From: JBEGHD01 sp049334165
Lineage (GTDB): Bacteria > Bacteroidota > Bacteroidia > Flavobacteriales_D > Sanyastnellaceae
Assembly: GCA_049334165.1 (NCBI GenBank)
Contig: JBEGHD010000017.1
Direction: 5' to 3' (one strand)
DNA: 64,000 nt
Position 1 is the first letter of the stretch, and each line of letters starts with the position of its first letter. Under the pieces are notes generated by a model that worked only from the letters and a program-made list of their open reading frames with translations, ran no database searches and was not told the DNA's origin. The position numbers were made by a program, and so were the translations under genes. Shown here one piece after another: positions 24,331-33,918 of this stretch.

Positions 24331-25830
24331 ATGGGTCATCAAATTTCCAGTGAAGAGCTCACGCTCGAAAAGCTTCAAAAGATTATTTCTGAAAAGCAAT
24401 CCTTATCACTCTCTGAAAAGAGCAAGAGCTTGATTGAAAAATGCAGGAATTATCTGGATGAGAAACTGGAAGATGGAGACCATACGATCTACGGAATCAA
24501 TACCGGATTTGGGTCGCTTTGCAACACTGTGATCGACAAGGATGATCGCGAGCAGTTGCAAATTAACCTGGTGAGATCGCATGCCGCGGGAGCAGGAGAA
24601 GAAGTGCCGAAGCACATCGTAAAGCTGATGCTTTTGCTAAAAGCACAGGGATTGAGCTACGGCCACAGTGGTGCGCAACTGGCCACTGTTCAGCGCCTAA
24701 TCGATTTTTACAACAACGATATTCTACCTGTGGTCTACCAAATGGGATCGCTCGGAGCTTCCGGGGATTTGGCTCCGCTGGCGCACCTTTCTCTTCCGCT
24801 TTTTGGCGAAGGGGAAGTATACTATAAAGGAGAAAAACAACCGGCCTCAAAAGTGCTGGAGCAGAAGGGCTGGGAGCCACTGACATTGAGGAGTAAAGAA
24901 GGTTTGGCGTTGCTTAACGGAACTCAGTTCATGTCGGCCTACGGCTCGTGGGGTGTGTTGAGAGCGCAGGAACTTTTGAAGTGGTCAGATTTGATTGCAG
25001 CACTTTCACTCGAAGTTTATGATGGACGGATTGAGCCGTTTCACAGCTCGGTTCACAAGGTGCGAAAACAACCGGGACAATTGAAAACTGCCGAGCGTTT
25101 TCAGAAGCTACTTGCGGGAAGTGAACTCATCACCAGAGAAAAAGAACACGTTCAGGATCCGTATTCATTCCGCTGTGTTCCGCAGGTTCACGGAGCTTCA
25201 AAGGACGCTGTGGAAAACGTGGCTCGCACTTTCGAGAATGAAATCAACAGCGTCACCGACAACCCGACTGTTTTCCCTGATGAGGATTTGATTATCTCTG
25301 CCGGGAATTTTCACGGTCAGCCGGTGGCAATGGCTCACGAGCAGCTGGCTTTGGCGATGGCCGAAATCGGCAGCATTTCCGAAAGAAGAACTTACAAATT
25401 AGTGAGCGGAACTCGCGGGTTGCCAGCCTTTTTGGTTGACGACCCGGGGTTGAATTCCGGATTTATGATTCCGCAATACACCGCAGCTTCTATGGTGAGT
25501 CAAAACAAACAGCTATGCACTCCTGCTGTGGTCGACACCATTGATTCTTCAAACGGACAGGAAGACCATGTGAGCATGGGCGCAAATGCCGCAACCAAGA
25601 TGTTCCGGGTGATCGAAAACGTGGAGAACATCCTGGCGATTGAGCTGCTCAACGCTGCTCAGGGACTGGAGTTTAGAAGGCCTGCAAAGAGCTCCGCGAG
25701 CATTGAAAAGTTATTTTCAGCATTCAGAGAAAAGGTGCCTTTCGCAGAAAAAGATGTGATCATGCACGATCTTATGCAAAAGAGTTTGAAATTTCTTCGC
25801 GAGAATCGTTTTGAGGATGTAGTGGCATAA
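24331..25830 (+). CDS. hutH: Histidine ammonia-lyase
   Basis: Converts L-histidine to urocanate and ammonia, the first step of histidine breakdown. The self-cyclising MIO tripeptide Ala143-Ser-Gly sits in 'GSLGASGDLAPLAHL', with 'YGINTGFGSL' before it and 'GQEDHVSMGANA' after it. The substrate-selecting pair in 'LVRSHAAG' is Ser-His, typical of histidine enzymes (tyrosine ammonia-lyases have His-Leu there). The 499 residues are normal. No hutU, hutI or other hut gene lies in the window, so the pathway genes are elsewhere. Confidence 0.93.
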   Translation: MGHQISSEELTLEKLQKIISEKQSLSLSEKSKSLIEKCRNYLDEKLEDGDHTIYGINTGFGSLCNTVIDKDDREQLQINLVRSHAAGAGEEVPKHIVKLMLLLKAQGLSYGHSGAQLATVQRLIDFYNNDILPVVYQMGSLGASGDLAPLAHLSLPLFGEGEVYYKGEKQPASKVLEQKGWEPLTLRSKEGLALLNGTQFMSAYGSWGVLRAQELLKWSDLIAALSLEVYDGRIEPFHSSVHKVRKQPGQLKTAERFQKLLAGSELITREKEHVQDPYSFRCVPQVHGASKDAVENVARTFENEINSVTDNPTVFPDEDLIISAGNFHGQPVAMAHEQLALAMAEIGSISERRTYKLVSGTRGLPAFLVDDPGLNSGFMIPQYTAASMVSQNKQLCTPAVVDTIDSSNGQEDHVSMGANAATKMFRVIENVENILAIELLNAAQGLEFRRPAKSSASIEKLFSAFREKVPFAEKDVIMHDLMQKSLKFLRENRFEDVVA

Positions 25831-25895
25831 AAAACTGATTCTTAAAGTTTCGAGAACAATTACCAAGTCGTTTTTGAATTGATCTCATTTCCCTT

Positions 25896-25986
25896 CTCCT
25901 GTCTCGACTCCGCTCGACAGCCGGCCTACCCGCTCAATTCAGACTGGTGCGTTTGGAGGTTCTCGAGCGGAGTCGAGAGACAGAGT
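25896..25986. repeat. REP-like palindromic element, full copy 2
   Basis: Arms TCTCGACTCCGCTCGA (25902-25917) and TCGAGCGGAGTCGAGA (25963-25978) enclose 45 bases, the same spacing as copy 1, and TGCG.T.GGAG is conserved before the right arm. It fills the gap after hutH; the rest of that 369-bp gap holds only the terminator of the DUF892 gene. Confidence 0.85.
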
Positions 25987-26052
25987 TGCGATAATCCTCA
26001 AAAGGCTGCCAATTAAGTCAATAAAACCAGATTCAGTTTTTTTGCATAAAAA

Positions 26053-26085
26053 AACCAACCCCTAAAATCAGATTAGGAGTTGGTT
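26053..26085 (-). terminator. Terminator of the DUF892 gene
   Basis: AACCAAC-C-CCTAA pairs with TTAGG-A-GTTGGTT (12 bp, one mismatch) and on the - strand is followed by a U run. It lies about 115 bases after the stop. Confidence 0.75.
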
Positions 26086-26199
26086 CATCATTAGGCTTTA
26101 GCCTTGTTTGTCGAACCTCCATAAGCAGTGAACCTTCTAATTTTCACTGTGATCACAAGGCGTTGTTAGCGATTTGCGATTTGTTTAAAGCAAATTTTA

Positions 26200-26685
26200 T
26201 CAGGCCATCGCCTCTTCGTTGATTTGAGCTTTTGCCAATTTTTTAAGTCTTTCATCCGCTTCTTTTTCTTCATTAAGCGTTTTCTTCAAGTGATTAAGCA
26301 CCTGCTTTTCGCCAGTCATTTCTGCGTAAGTGCAAGCCGAACCGTAACCTGCTATTTGGTAGTGCGCAATTCTTTGAAACTCTGCAATCATTCCGGCATC
26401 CTTCACTTCATCTTCGGCTTCCATGGCCGTCATGTCTTTTGCTTCGCGGATCAAGCCAGCCATTGCCTTGCAAGTTTCTTTTTCAGGGTTCACTTCCAAA
26501 ATTTTGCTGACTTCTACCAGTCGCTCACGCTGATCTTTCGATTCCTGCAGAATGTCATCGACCAAAGACTTCATGTCGTGGCTTGTTATCGATTCGGCCA
26601 ATGATGGCACAGCTTCGATAAACTGAGTTTCTGCTGAGTATAAATCTTGTATTTCGTGTTGTAATAAATCTCTTAGAGTCTTCAT
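26200..26685 (-). CDS. Ferritin-like DUF892 (YciE/YciF-type) protein
   Basis: The 161-residue four-helix protein begins 'LRDLLQHEIQDLYSAE', the hallmark of DUF892. It has further Glu/His positions ('HDMKSL', 'EFQRIAHYQIAGYGS', 'LNEEKEAD') that can form a ferritin-like metal site. The family is stress-linked (YciF in enteric bacteria); the exact reaction is not settled. It stands as a single gene with its own terminator, divergent from msrA. Confidence 0.93.
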   Translation of the reverse strand: MKTLRDLLQHEIQDLYSAETQFIEAVPSLAESITSHDMKSLVDDILQESKDQRERLVEVSKILEVNPEKETCKAMAGLIREAKDMTAMEAEDEVKDAGMIAEFQRIAHYQIAGYGSACTYAEMTGEKQVLNHLKKTLNEEKEADERLKKLAKAQINEEAMA

Positions 26686-26887
26686 AATTTCTTGGTTTTA
26701 GGGTTCAACAAGTTCACTTCAATCGGCTCAAAACCAATGCCATTTAAAGGAGATTCGGGACGTTGCGGTCTGCGAAATGAATTCCAAATTTTGGTTGTGA
26801 ATCTAACTTCACAGATTTCAATAGAAAGCAACACTTTTTAAGAAATCGAAAATGAACCAAAGACGGGCTCACTTCGTTTGTTTTGTG

Positions 26888-27589
26888 ATGAAAAAGTTCA
26901 AGTTTATGTCCAATCACAAGTTTTTCAATTTCGCTTTTTTGATGATGCTCGTGCTGTCTTCGTGTTCAGCGCAAGACCGCAGCTCGTCAGACTCAAATGA
27001 GTACATCGAACCGAATGAGCTTTCCGATGCTCAAAAAGAACAGCTCGAATCAGCAGTGTTTGCCGGAGGTTGTTTTTGGTGTACTGAAGCCGTTTTTGAA
27101 AGAGTGGAAGGTGTGGTAAAAGTCGTTTCCGGTTACAGCGGAGGCGATGAGTCAACAGCCGATTACTCTATGGTGAGCAGTGGCAAAACGGATCATGCGG
27201 AGGCCATTGAAATTTTTTACGATCCCGACAAGATTGACTACCGCACGCTGGTGAAAGCGTTCCTCGGTGGACACGACCCAACGCAGCTCAACCGCCAGGG
27301 ACCGGACGTGGGAACTCAGTACCGCTCGGCCATTTTTTACAGAACTGAAGAAGAGAAAAAGATTGCCCAGGAGGTCATCTCTGAGTTTGAGGAAAAAGGT
27401 GTTTACTCAGATGAGATTGTCACCAAGCTTACTCCGTTTGACGGTTTCTACCTTGCGGAAGATTACCACCAAAACTACTACAGGCTAAATCCAAACAACA
27501 GTTACATCCGCAGTGTCTCCAAACCCAAGGTGGAAAAATTCATGAAAAATTACCCGGAGTTGCTGAAGGAAGAATATCGGAAGAAGTAG
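26888..27589 (+). CDS. msrA: Peptide-methionine (S)-S-oxide reductase, lipoprotein form
   Basis: MsrA repairs oxidised methionine (S-sulfoxide). The catalytic motif GCFWC follows 'AVFAGG', and 'GYSGG', 'HAEAIEIFYDP', 'GHDPTQLNRQGPDVGTQYRS' and 'EDYHQNYY' are all present. A signal ending 'LSSC' makes it an exported lipoprotein that would protect envelope proteins. The start is uncertain between several in-frame ATGs; one 18 bases downstream gives a shorter, neat signal. A longer start 36 bases upstream is less likely. No msrB domain is fused. Confidence 0.94.
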   Translation: MKKFKFMSNHKFFNFAFLMMLVLSSCSAQDRSSSDSNEYIEPNELSDAQKEQLESAVFAGGCFWCTEAVFERVEGVVKVVSGYSGGDESTADYSMVSSGKTDHAEAIEIFYDPDKIDYRTLVKAFLGGHDPTQLNRQGPDVGTQYRSAIFYRTEEEKKIAQEVISEFEEKGVYSDEIVTKLTPFDGFYLAEDYHQNYYRLNPNNSYIRSVSKPKVEKFMKNYPELLKEEYRKK

Positions 27590-28253
27590 ATAGTGAAGGG
27601 TAGTCCTGAATTGTTCGGCCGGTATTTCGAGTTTGTAGATATAAAGTAGAAACAAAGTTGTGGGGGCTAAAACCTTTAGCCTCAGTTTAAGTTTTGAGGT
27701 TTGTTGTCTTGGTGCTTGTGGAAGTAGAGTCAAAGTGAAGTTAAAGTTGTGGGGCTAGCTGGGCTCCGGTGTCCTGAAATTCGAAAATTGCGATTGTCTC
27801 CTTGGTGCCCTTCCCCATAGTTGTAAAGCCCTGCTGTGGCTATGTGTTTTTATCACTCGCATTTAGAAAAATCTGAGAGCTTGTAGTCGTTTAGTGATTG
27901 ATGTGGTTCAAACTCTTGGGATTTGTTTTTTGGGATTTGGAATTTTAAAAGTTGCCAGTTGCCAGCTCCGTGCCTCTTCCCGCAGTTGTACAGATCTACT
28001 GTGACTATGTGTTTTATTATTCAGATTCAGGAAGAGCTGGTGAATTAAGCTCATCTATCAAATGTAGTGGCCAAGGCATTTGGGATTTGTTTTTTGGAAT
28101 TCGGAATTTTGAGGCTTGCCCATCGCCAGTTGCCAATTACCCGCTACCACTCATCTACCACATTTACCATTAACAATTTTTGTTCTCGCTAACACTGAGC
28201 CATGCAGCGGATAATGCTACTTTTGAAACTGTTATCCCAAATCCGACCAAACC
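27590..28253. repeat. Intergenic region with two imperfect 165-bp direct repeats
   Basis: Two copies start at 27805 and 27970 ('GTGCC..TTCCC..AGTTGTA..G..CT.CTGTG.CTATGTGTTTT'). Both contain GGGATTTGTTTTTTGG (27918 and 28082) and end near GTTGCCAGTTGCCA-like bases. No reading frame is shared. A possible -7 box (TACTTTTG, 28218-28225) for the ABC operon lies at the end. Confidence 0.7.
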
Positions 28254-28946
28254 ATGATCCGGCTCTCAGGCATCGAAAAATCATATAAAACCGGCAATAC
28301 CTACCTCAAGGTTTTGAAGGGAATCGATATGCACATCAAAGAGGGTGAGCTGGTGTCGATAATGGGTTCATCTGGTTCGGGGAAGTCCACATTGTTGAAT
28401 ATTCTGGGGATGCTCGACAATTACGACAAAGGAACCTATTACCTCGATGGAACGCTGATCAAAAATCTTAGCGAGCGCAAGGCAGCAAAATACCGCAGCC
28501 AGTTTCTGGGTTTTATTTTTCAGTCTTTCAATTTGATCGGTTTTAAAAGCGCAATGGAAAATGTAGCTCTGCCACTTTACTATCAGAAAGTGCCGAGAAA
28601 AGAGCGGAACGAAGAAGCAAAAAAATATCTCGATAAGGTCGGTTTGCTCGACTGGGCAGATCACTTACCCAACCAACTTTCCGGAGGTCAAAAGCAACGC
28701 GTGGCCATTGCCCGTGCGCTTATTTCAAAGCCAAAAGTGATCTTTGCCGATGAGCCAACAGGAGCGCTCGACACCACCACTTCCTACGAAGTGATGGACC
28801 TTCTCAAAGAAATTAATGCCGAAGGAATCACGGTGATTATCGTAACTCACGAACAAGACATTGCAGACATGACTCAGCGAATTATTCGCCTTAAGGATGG
28901 TCAAATCGTCTCAAGAGATTACGAAGTAAACCCACAAACGCCCTAA
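28254..28946 (+). CDS. ABC transporter ATP-binding protein (MacB/LolD type)
   Basis: The 230-residue ATPase has Walker A 'GSSGSGKST', Q-loop 'FIFQSFNL', signature 'LSGGQKQRVAIARAL', Walker B 'VIFADEPTGALD' and H-loop 'VTHEQD'. The 'PTGALD' form is that of MacB/LolD/FtsE exporters. It is first of four clustered genes (ATPase, two FtsX-like permeases, adaptor) that together make a MacAB-like export system. Substrate unknown. Confidence 0.96.
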   Translation: MIRLSGIEKSYKTGNTYLKVLKGIDMHIKEGELVSIMGSSGSGKSTLLNILGMLDNYDKGTYYLDGTLIKNLSERKAAKYRSQFLGFIFQSFNLIGFKSAMENVALPLYYQKVPRKERNEEAKKYLDKVGLLDWADHLPNQLSGGQKQRVAIARALISKPKVIFADEPTGALDTTTSYEVMDLLKEINAEGITVIIVTHEQDIADMTQRIIRLKDGQIVSRDYEVNPQTP

Positions 28947-28954
28947 TCACAGCC

Positions 28955-30181
28955 ATGTTTGATTTCGACAAGTGGATAGAAATTCTCGTGACAATGGCCA
29001 AAAATCCATTGCGCACCATCCTCACTTCGGTGTCGGTGGCTGTTGGGATTTTTATGCTCGTCATCCTGCTCGGCCTGGGTAACGGACTACAAAATGGCGT
29101 TCAGGGAATGTTTGATGACGATGCGATCAACTCACTTTGGATTCGTAGCGGTACCACAACTATGCCCTACAAAGGGATGAAGCCCAATCGCGATATCAAC
29201 TTCACCAACGAAGACTACAATATGGTTTTGCGTGAAGTGAGAGGTATTGAATACGCTACGGCCAGAGTTTGGATTTGGGGTGCCACAGTAGAGTATGGCC
29301 GCGAATCTGGAAGTTACATGGTGAATTGTGTACATCCGGCACATGCCGAACTCGAAAGAACCATCATGACAAGCGGGCGCTACATCAATCAGGAGGATGT
29401 CGAAAATGAAAGAAAGGTAGTCACCATCGGTCAGGATATCGTGGACGAATTGTTCAAAGGCACTGACCCAATCGGAAAATACATTGAAATCTACGGAGTG
29501 ACCTTCAGAGTGGTGGGTACTTTCAAAGACGAAGGGTCAGAAAGAGAAAACCGCGTGGTTTACGCTCCGGTGAGTACTGGGCAAAAGCTCTTCGGTCGTG
29601 GAAATCGAATCAATATGTTTATGGCTTCCACAGGCGAGCAACCGCTGGTGAGAACAATGGCTATGGCCAACGAAGTTGAACTTCTTTTAAAAGAAAGGCA
29701 CATGGTCCACCCTGACGACAGAAACGCCATTCGTGTGAGGAACAACAACGAGGAGTTTTCAAACGTAATCAGCATTTTCCGCGGGATCGATGCCTTCGTT
29801 TGGGTCATGGGGATTTGTACACTTTTCGCTGGTATCATCGGTGTGGCCAACATCATGTCGATTGTGGTGAAAGAGCGCACCAAGGAAATTGGGGTACGAA
29901 AGGCACTCGGAGCCACGCCTGGTTCTGTGGTGAGTCTTGTGATTCAGGAGTCTATCGTTCTTACTGCCCTGGCTGGATTGGTTGGTTTCATGGCCGGTGT
30001 ACTATCACTAGAACTCGTGGCGAGTTTTGTGAATCACGACTTTTTCAAAAACCCGGAAATCAATCTGACGATCAGCCTGGCGACCATCGGAGTGCTCATC
30101 GTAGCAGGGGCACTCAGCGGATTGGTGCCAGCCATCAGAGCGGCAAATGTGAAACCGGTTGAAGCCCTAAAAGACGAATAA
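28955..30181 (+). CDS. ABC transporter permease 1 (MacB-like, FtsX domain)
   Basis: The 408-residue protein has one N-terminal membrane helix (residues 19-43), a large periplasmic MacB_PCD-like domain, and three C-terminal helices in an FtsX domain with 'GIIGVANIMSIVVKERTKEIGVRKALGATP'-type coupling region (about 288-318) and 'GLVPAIRAANVKPVEAL' at the end. It starts 8 bases after the ATPase and is followed by a second permease 2 bases on. The two permeases probably make a heterodimer. Confidence 0.95.
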   Translation: MFDFDKWIEILVTMAKNPLRTILTSVSVAVGIFMLVILLGLGNGLQNGVQGMFDDDAINSLWIRSGTTTMPYKGMKPNRDINFTNEDYNMVLREVRGIEYATARVWIWGATVEYGRESGSYMVNCVHPAHAELERTIMTSGRYINQEDVENERKVVTIGQDIVDELFKGTDPIGKYIEIYGVTFRVVGTFKDEGSERENRVVYAPVSTGQKLFGRGNRINMFMASTGEQPLVRTMAMANEVELLLKERHMVHPDDRNAIRVRNNNEEFSNVISIFRGIDAFVWVMGICTLFAGIIGVANIMSIVVKERTKEIGVRKALGATPGSVVSLVIQESIVLTALAGLVGFMAGVLSLELVASFVNHDFFKNPEINLTISLATIGVLIVAGALSGLVPAIRAANVKPVEALKDE

Positions 30182-30182
30182 A

Positions 30183-31442
30183 ATGTTTGACAGAGACCGT
30201 TGGTTAGAAATATTGCAAGTGCTGATGCGCAATCCGGTGAGGAGCTTTCTCTCAGCACTCGGAGTGGCCTGGGGCATATTTATGCTTATTCTGATGGTTT
30301 CTGCAGGCCGCGGTCTCAAGAATGGTGTGACATCCGATTTTGGTGACGGGCCAACCAACAGCATGTTCCTTTGGACACAATCTACCAGCATGCCTTACGC
30401 TGGCTACGATCGCGGTAGAAGATTTTCGCTTAACAACAGCGATGTGGAATATCTAAAGGAAAATCTGCCCGAGATGAAATTAATTTCTCCGAGAAACCAA
30501 CTCGGTGGTTACCGCGATGCTAACAACGTTATTCGAGGAACGGAAGCCGGAGCTTTCAGTGTTTATGGCGATTATCCTGCCTACGAAACCATCGAACCGA
30601 TGGACGTCTATCTCGGGCGATTCCTAAATCAGCGCGATATCGATGACAAGCGAAAGGTTTGCGTGATCGGTAGTCAGGTGTACAATCAACTTTTTGAACC
30701 TACAGAAGAGCCAATAAGCGATTACATCCAGATCAGTGGTGTGATGTTTAAGGTCGTGGGGGTGTATCGACCGACTGGCTCCGGTGAAGAGGCAGAAGAA
30801 GAAGCTCAGTCGATTTACGTGCCTTTTACCACTTTCCAAAAAGCATTTAATTACGGAGATCGAGTAGGCTGGCTGAGCATGATGAGCGCGCCTGGGGTTA
30901 AAGTTTCTCAGATGGAAGAAAAAGCAAAAATGCTTTTGAAGGATCGCAAATCAATTCATCCAGACGATCCGAGAGCTTTTGGCTCCTGGAATATGGAGCG
31001 CGAATTTGAAGAGATGAATTTAATTTTCACGGCAATAGAAATCGTGGGCTTCGTGATTGGTGCATTGGCCCTAATTGCTGGAGTCATCGGAATTACCAAC
31101 ATCATGCTGATTACTGTTCGCGAGCGCACCAAAGAATTTGGAGTGAGACGAGCACTCGGTGCCACACCTTCTGATGTTGTGAAACAAGTGTTAACAGAAA
31201 CGTTACTGCTCACAACTGTGGCGGGTTTCGCAGGGCTTTCAATAGGAATATTATTAGTGGAAACAGTAAATAAGTTACTAGCTGGAATGGGCTCTACAGG
31301 AGCTTTTAGAAACCCTGAGATCGGACTTTTGCCGGTGATGGTTGCACTATTGGTGCTCATCGGTGCCGGAGCACTAGCGGGATTGCTGCCCGCTGTGAGA
31401 GCCACAAGCGTGAGACCTGTTGACGCTATTAGAGCTGAATAA
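30183..31442 (+). CDS. ABC transporter permease 2 (MacB-like, FtsX domain)
   Basis: A 419-residue paralogue of the preceding permease with the same order of one helix, periplasmic domain and three helices. It shares 'MLITVRERTKEFGVRRALGATP' style coupling motifs and ends 'LLPAVRATSVRPVDAIRAE'. The periplasmic domain differs clearly between the two, as expected for a heterodimer. The next gene (adaptor) starts 25 bases on. Confidence 0.95.
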   Translation: MFDRDRWLEILQVLMRNPVRSFLSALGVAWGIFMLILMVSAGRGLKNGVTSDFGDGPTNSMFLWTQSTSMPYAGYDRGRRFSLNNSDVEYLKENLPEMKLISPRNQLGGYRDANNVIRGTEAGAFSVYGDYPAYETIEPMDVYLGRFLNQRDIDDKRKVCVIGSQVYNQLFEPTEEPISDYIQISGVMFKVVGVYRPTGSGEEAEEEAQSIYVPFTTFQKAFNYGDRVGWLSMMSAPGVKVSQMEEKAKMLLKDRKSIHPDDPRAFGSWNMEREFEEMNLIFTAIEIVGFVIGALALIAGVIGITNIMLITVRERTKEFGVRRALGATPSDVVKQVLTETLLLTTVAGFAGLSIGILLVETVNKLLAGMGSTGAFRNPEIGLLPVMVALLVLIGAGALAGLLPAVRATSVRPVDAIRAE

Positions 31443-31467
31443 AATTTAAACAAACAAAGAAGCAGAC

Positions 31468-32574
31468 ATGAACAAAGGCTGTTTGATTTTTCTGATCGTA
31501 ATTATCGTTCTCGTTGTAGTGGGAGCCGGAGGTGCCATTTATTACCTCTACGGTAAAAATGAACAAGGTCCGGTGACCTACAACACCGAACAACCAACCC
31601 ATACCGACATCGTGAAAAAGACGGTGGCCACAGGGAGCGTGAAACCCCGAAAAGAGATCCTGATCAAGCCCCAAATCAGTGGTGTGATCAACGATATACT
31701 TGTAGAAGCTGGCGATAAAGTAGAAACGGGCGCTCTTATTGCCAAAGTGCAGGTAGTGCCAGATATGGTGGGGCTCAACAATGCCGAAAATAGAGTGAGC
31801 CGGGCAGAGATTGCACTCGACAATGCCAACATGGATTACGAGCGAAACAAGCAACTTTTAGATCAGGGGGTAATTGCTCCGGCAGAATTTCAGCAGTTTG
31901 AAATTGCCAGAAGAAACGCTGTCGAAGAGCTCAAGGCGGCTGAAGACAACTATCAAATTTTGAAAGAAGGAGTTGCCAAGAGTTCGAACCGAGCCACCAA
32001 CACACAGATTCGCTCAACTATTAACGGGATGGTGCTCGATGTTCCCGTGGAAGAAGGGAACTCGGTGATTGAGCTCAATAACTTCAACGAGGGGACCACA
32101 ATCGCGTCTGTGGCCGACATGGACGATTTGATTTTCGAAGGGAACGTAGACGAATCTGAAGTGGAAAAGCTCAGCCAGGGAATGGATTTGATCCTTACCA
32201 TCGGGGCCATCGAAGATGCAACTTTCGATGCCAAGCTCGAATACATTTCTCCGAAAGGAGTGGAGGAAAATGGCGCCATTCAGTTTCAGATCAGAGCGGC
32301 CGTTCAACAGCCTGACGATCGTTTTATTCGCGCTGGATACTCTGCCAATGCCGATGTGGTTTTGGACAGGAGAGACAGCGTTTTGGCGATTTCAGAAAGT
32401 CTCGTGCAGTTCGACAAGGAAGATCAGCCTTATGTGGAAGTAAGCACTGGAGAAAACGAATACGAACGCAGAGATGTGAAACTTGGTCTTTCTGACGGCA
32501 TCACCGTTGAAGTGCTCGAAGGCGTGGAAGAAGGTGATGAAATAAAAATCTGGAACCGTCCGATTCGTAAATAA
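31468..32574 (+). CDS. Periplasmic adaptor subunit (MacA/HlyD family)
   Basis: The 368-residue protein has an N-terminal membrane anchor (residues 4-27), a lipoyl-type half-motif 'GSVKPRKEILIKPQISGVI', a helical hairpin (about 100-150), the second lipoyl half 'IRSTINGMVLDVPVEEG', then beta-barrel and membrane-proximal domains. The family bridges inner-membrane exporter and outer-membrane channel. No TolC-type channel lies in the window. Last gene of the operon, followed by a terminator. Confidence 0.94.
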   Translation: MNKGCLIFLIVIIVLVVVGAGGAIYYLYGKNEQGPVTYNTEQPTHTDIVKKTVATGSVKPRKEILIKPQISGVINDILVEAGDKVETGALIAKVQVVPDMVGLNNAENRVSRAEIALDNANMDYERNKQLLDQGVIAPAEFQQFEIARRNAVEELKAAEDNYQILKEGVAKSSNRATNTQIRSTINGMVLDVPVEEGNSVIELNNFNEGTTIASVADMDDLIFEGNVDESEVEKLSQGMDLILTIGAIEDATFDAKLEYISPKGVEENGAIQFQIRAAVQQPDDRFIRAGYSANADVVLDRRDSVLAISESLVQFDKEDQPYVEVSTGENEYERRDVKLGLSDGITVEVLEGVEEGDEIKIWNRPIRK

Positions 32575-32613
32575 AAGGTCAGAAATCAGCCGAAAAAGAT
32601 TGCTAACTTTGCG

Positions 32614-32646
32614 GGCGCTGTTGGAAAAATCCGGCAGCGCCTTTTT
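32614..32646 (+). terminator. Terminator of the MacAB-like operon
   Basis: GGCGCTGTTGG-AAAAAT-CCGGCAGCGCC (11 bp, two wobble pairs) followed by TTTTT. A TAACTTTG box (32604-32611) lies directly before it. If that box is a promoter for the next gene, its RNA would begin inside the hairpin; no -33 element supports this. Confidence 0.85.
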
Positions 32647-32658
32647 AAATTCACCGCT

Positions 32659-33423
32659 ATGGCCCTGATCGAAGAATTTGACAAATCTGGAAACTGGCTT
32701 TTCCGTTGGAGGAGCTTTTTACCCATCACACTTTACGTCCTTGCTGCACTGGTAATACTTGCCGATGTGGACAACGCCATGGATCATCAGGCGCTCGACT
32801 GGTCGGTTTTTTGCCTGGCGGTTTCGATGTTTGGGTTGTTGATTCGAGCTTTCACCGTGGGCTACACGCCTCGCGGAACCAGCGGGCGTAACACCAAAGA
32901 AGGTCAGGTTGCTGAAGTACTTAATACCAAAGGGATTTATTCGGCAGTTCGCCACCCGCTTTACCTTGGGAACTTTTTCATGTGGCTCGGAATCATTCTT
33001 TATGTTGGTAATTGGTGGTTTACGTTGGTTTGCTGCCTGTTGTTCTGGCTCTACTACGAGCGAATCATGTTCGCAGAAGAACACTTTCTAAGAAAGAAAT
33101 TCGGTCAGGCTTACTTAAACTGGTCGGAGAAGGTGCCGGCATTTTGGCCAAACATTTTTCGCTGGCAAAGCTCAGAAGTTCACTTTTCGCTGCGCAACGT
33201 TTTGAAACGCGAATACAATGGATTCTTCGCTGTTTTCGTGTCGTTCACTCTTTTGAATGTCATGAAAAACTACCTGATGTACGAATCGACAAAACGCGAA
33301 TTTCTTATCAGCGATTTTTGGTTCTACGCCATCATGGTTTCGTTCGTGATATTCCTTGTTCTTCGCACCTTGAAAAAACGCACAAAAGTTCTCGATGTAA
33401 AAGGAAGAGAGTTTACCGCATAG
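32659..33423 (+). CDS. ICMT/PEMT-family membrane methyltransferase
   Basis: The 254-residue protein has about five membrane segments and the SAM-binding signature 'RHPLYLGNFFMWLG', followed by 'YYERIMFAEEHFLRKKFG' and 'YLNWSEKVPAFWP'. The pattern is that of isoprenylcysteine carboxyl methyltransferase and phospholipid N-methyltransferases; bacterial members methylate lipids, including lipid A phosphates. A helical C-terminal extension (about 170-254) with two more membrane segments is present. Substrate undecided. The Nudix gene starts 4 bases after its stop. Confidence 0.88.
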   Translation: MALIEEFDKSGNWLFRWRSFLPITLYVLAALVILADVDNAMDHQALDWSVFCLAVSMFGLLIRAFTVGYTPRGTSGRNTKEGQVAEVLNTKGIYSAVRHPLYLGNFFMWLGIILYVGNWWFTLVCCLLFWLYYERIMFAEEHFLRKKFGQAYLNWSEKVPAFWPNIFRWQSSEVHFSLRNVLKREYNGFFAVFVSFTLLNVMKNYLMYESTKREFLISDFWFYAIMVSFVIFLVLRTLKKRTKVLDVKGREFTA

Positions 33424-33427
33424 CAAA

Positions 33428-33859
33428 ATGGCAATAGATCAAAACATACTCGTCACTGTAGACACGTTGGTTTTTCGCATCACCGATGAGGAAAATTACG
33501 AGGTGCTTTTGATCGAGAGAAAGAATGATCCGTTCAAAGGCCAGTGGGCGCTCCCCGGAGGTTTTGTAGAAGATGAAGAAGATTTGCCCACAGCCGCCAT
33601 CCGCGAGCTCGAAGAAGAAACCGGAATCGGAGATCTAGTCGATTTTGAGCAATACAAATCCTATGGAAAGCCCGGTCGTGATCCACGCGGCAGAACAGTC
33701 ACCTGTGTTTTTTACGGATTCCTTAGTGACGAAGCTCCAGAAGAAAATGCCGGCTCAGATGCAGCCGATGCAAAGTGGTTTTCAATCTATCAACTGCCAG
33801 AACTCGCCTTCGATCACGCCCTGATTTTAAGCGATGTGAAGGAGCATTTGGGGTTGTGA
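33428..33859 (+). CDS. Nudix hydrolase
   Basis: The 143-residue protein carries a full Nudix box: 'GGFVEDEEDLPTAAIREL' followed by 'EEETGI' (G-x5-E-x7-REUxEExGU). The C-terminal half ('GRDPRGRTVTCVFYGFL', 'DAKWFSIYQLPELAFDH') matches the ADP-ribose pyrophosphatase/NrtR-like Nudix subgroup of Bacteroidota. No DNA-binding winged helix follows, so it is the enzyme alone. Co-transcribed with the methyltransferase gene. Confidence 0.93.
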   Translation: MAIDQNILVTVDTLVFRITDEENYEVLLIERKNDPFKGQWALPGGFVEDEEDLPTAAIRELEEETGIGDLVDFEQYKSYGKPGRDPRGRTVTCVFYGFLSDEAPEENAGSDAADAKWFSIYQLPELAFDHALILSDVKEHLGL

Positions 33860-33918
33860 TTCAATTAGGAAATAACAATTCGGAAATTCTTTAACCACTT
33901 CCTTCCTACTGCCATGCT

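Noticed and set aside
24331..25830. Tyrosine or phenylalanine ammonia-lyase in place of histidine ammonia-lyase
   Set aside because: The selectivity pair is Ser-His ('VRSHAAG'), as in histidine enzymes, not His-Leu or Phe-Leu.
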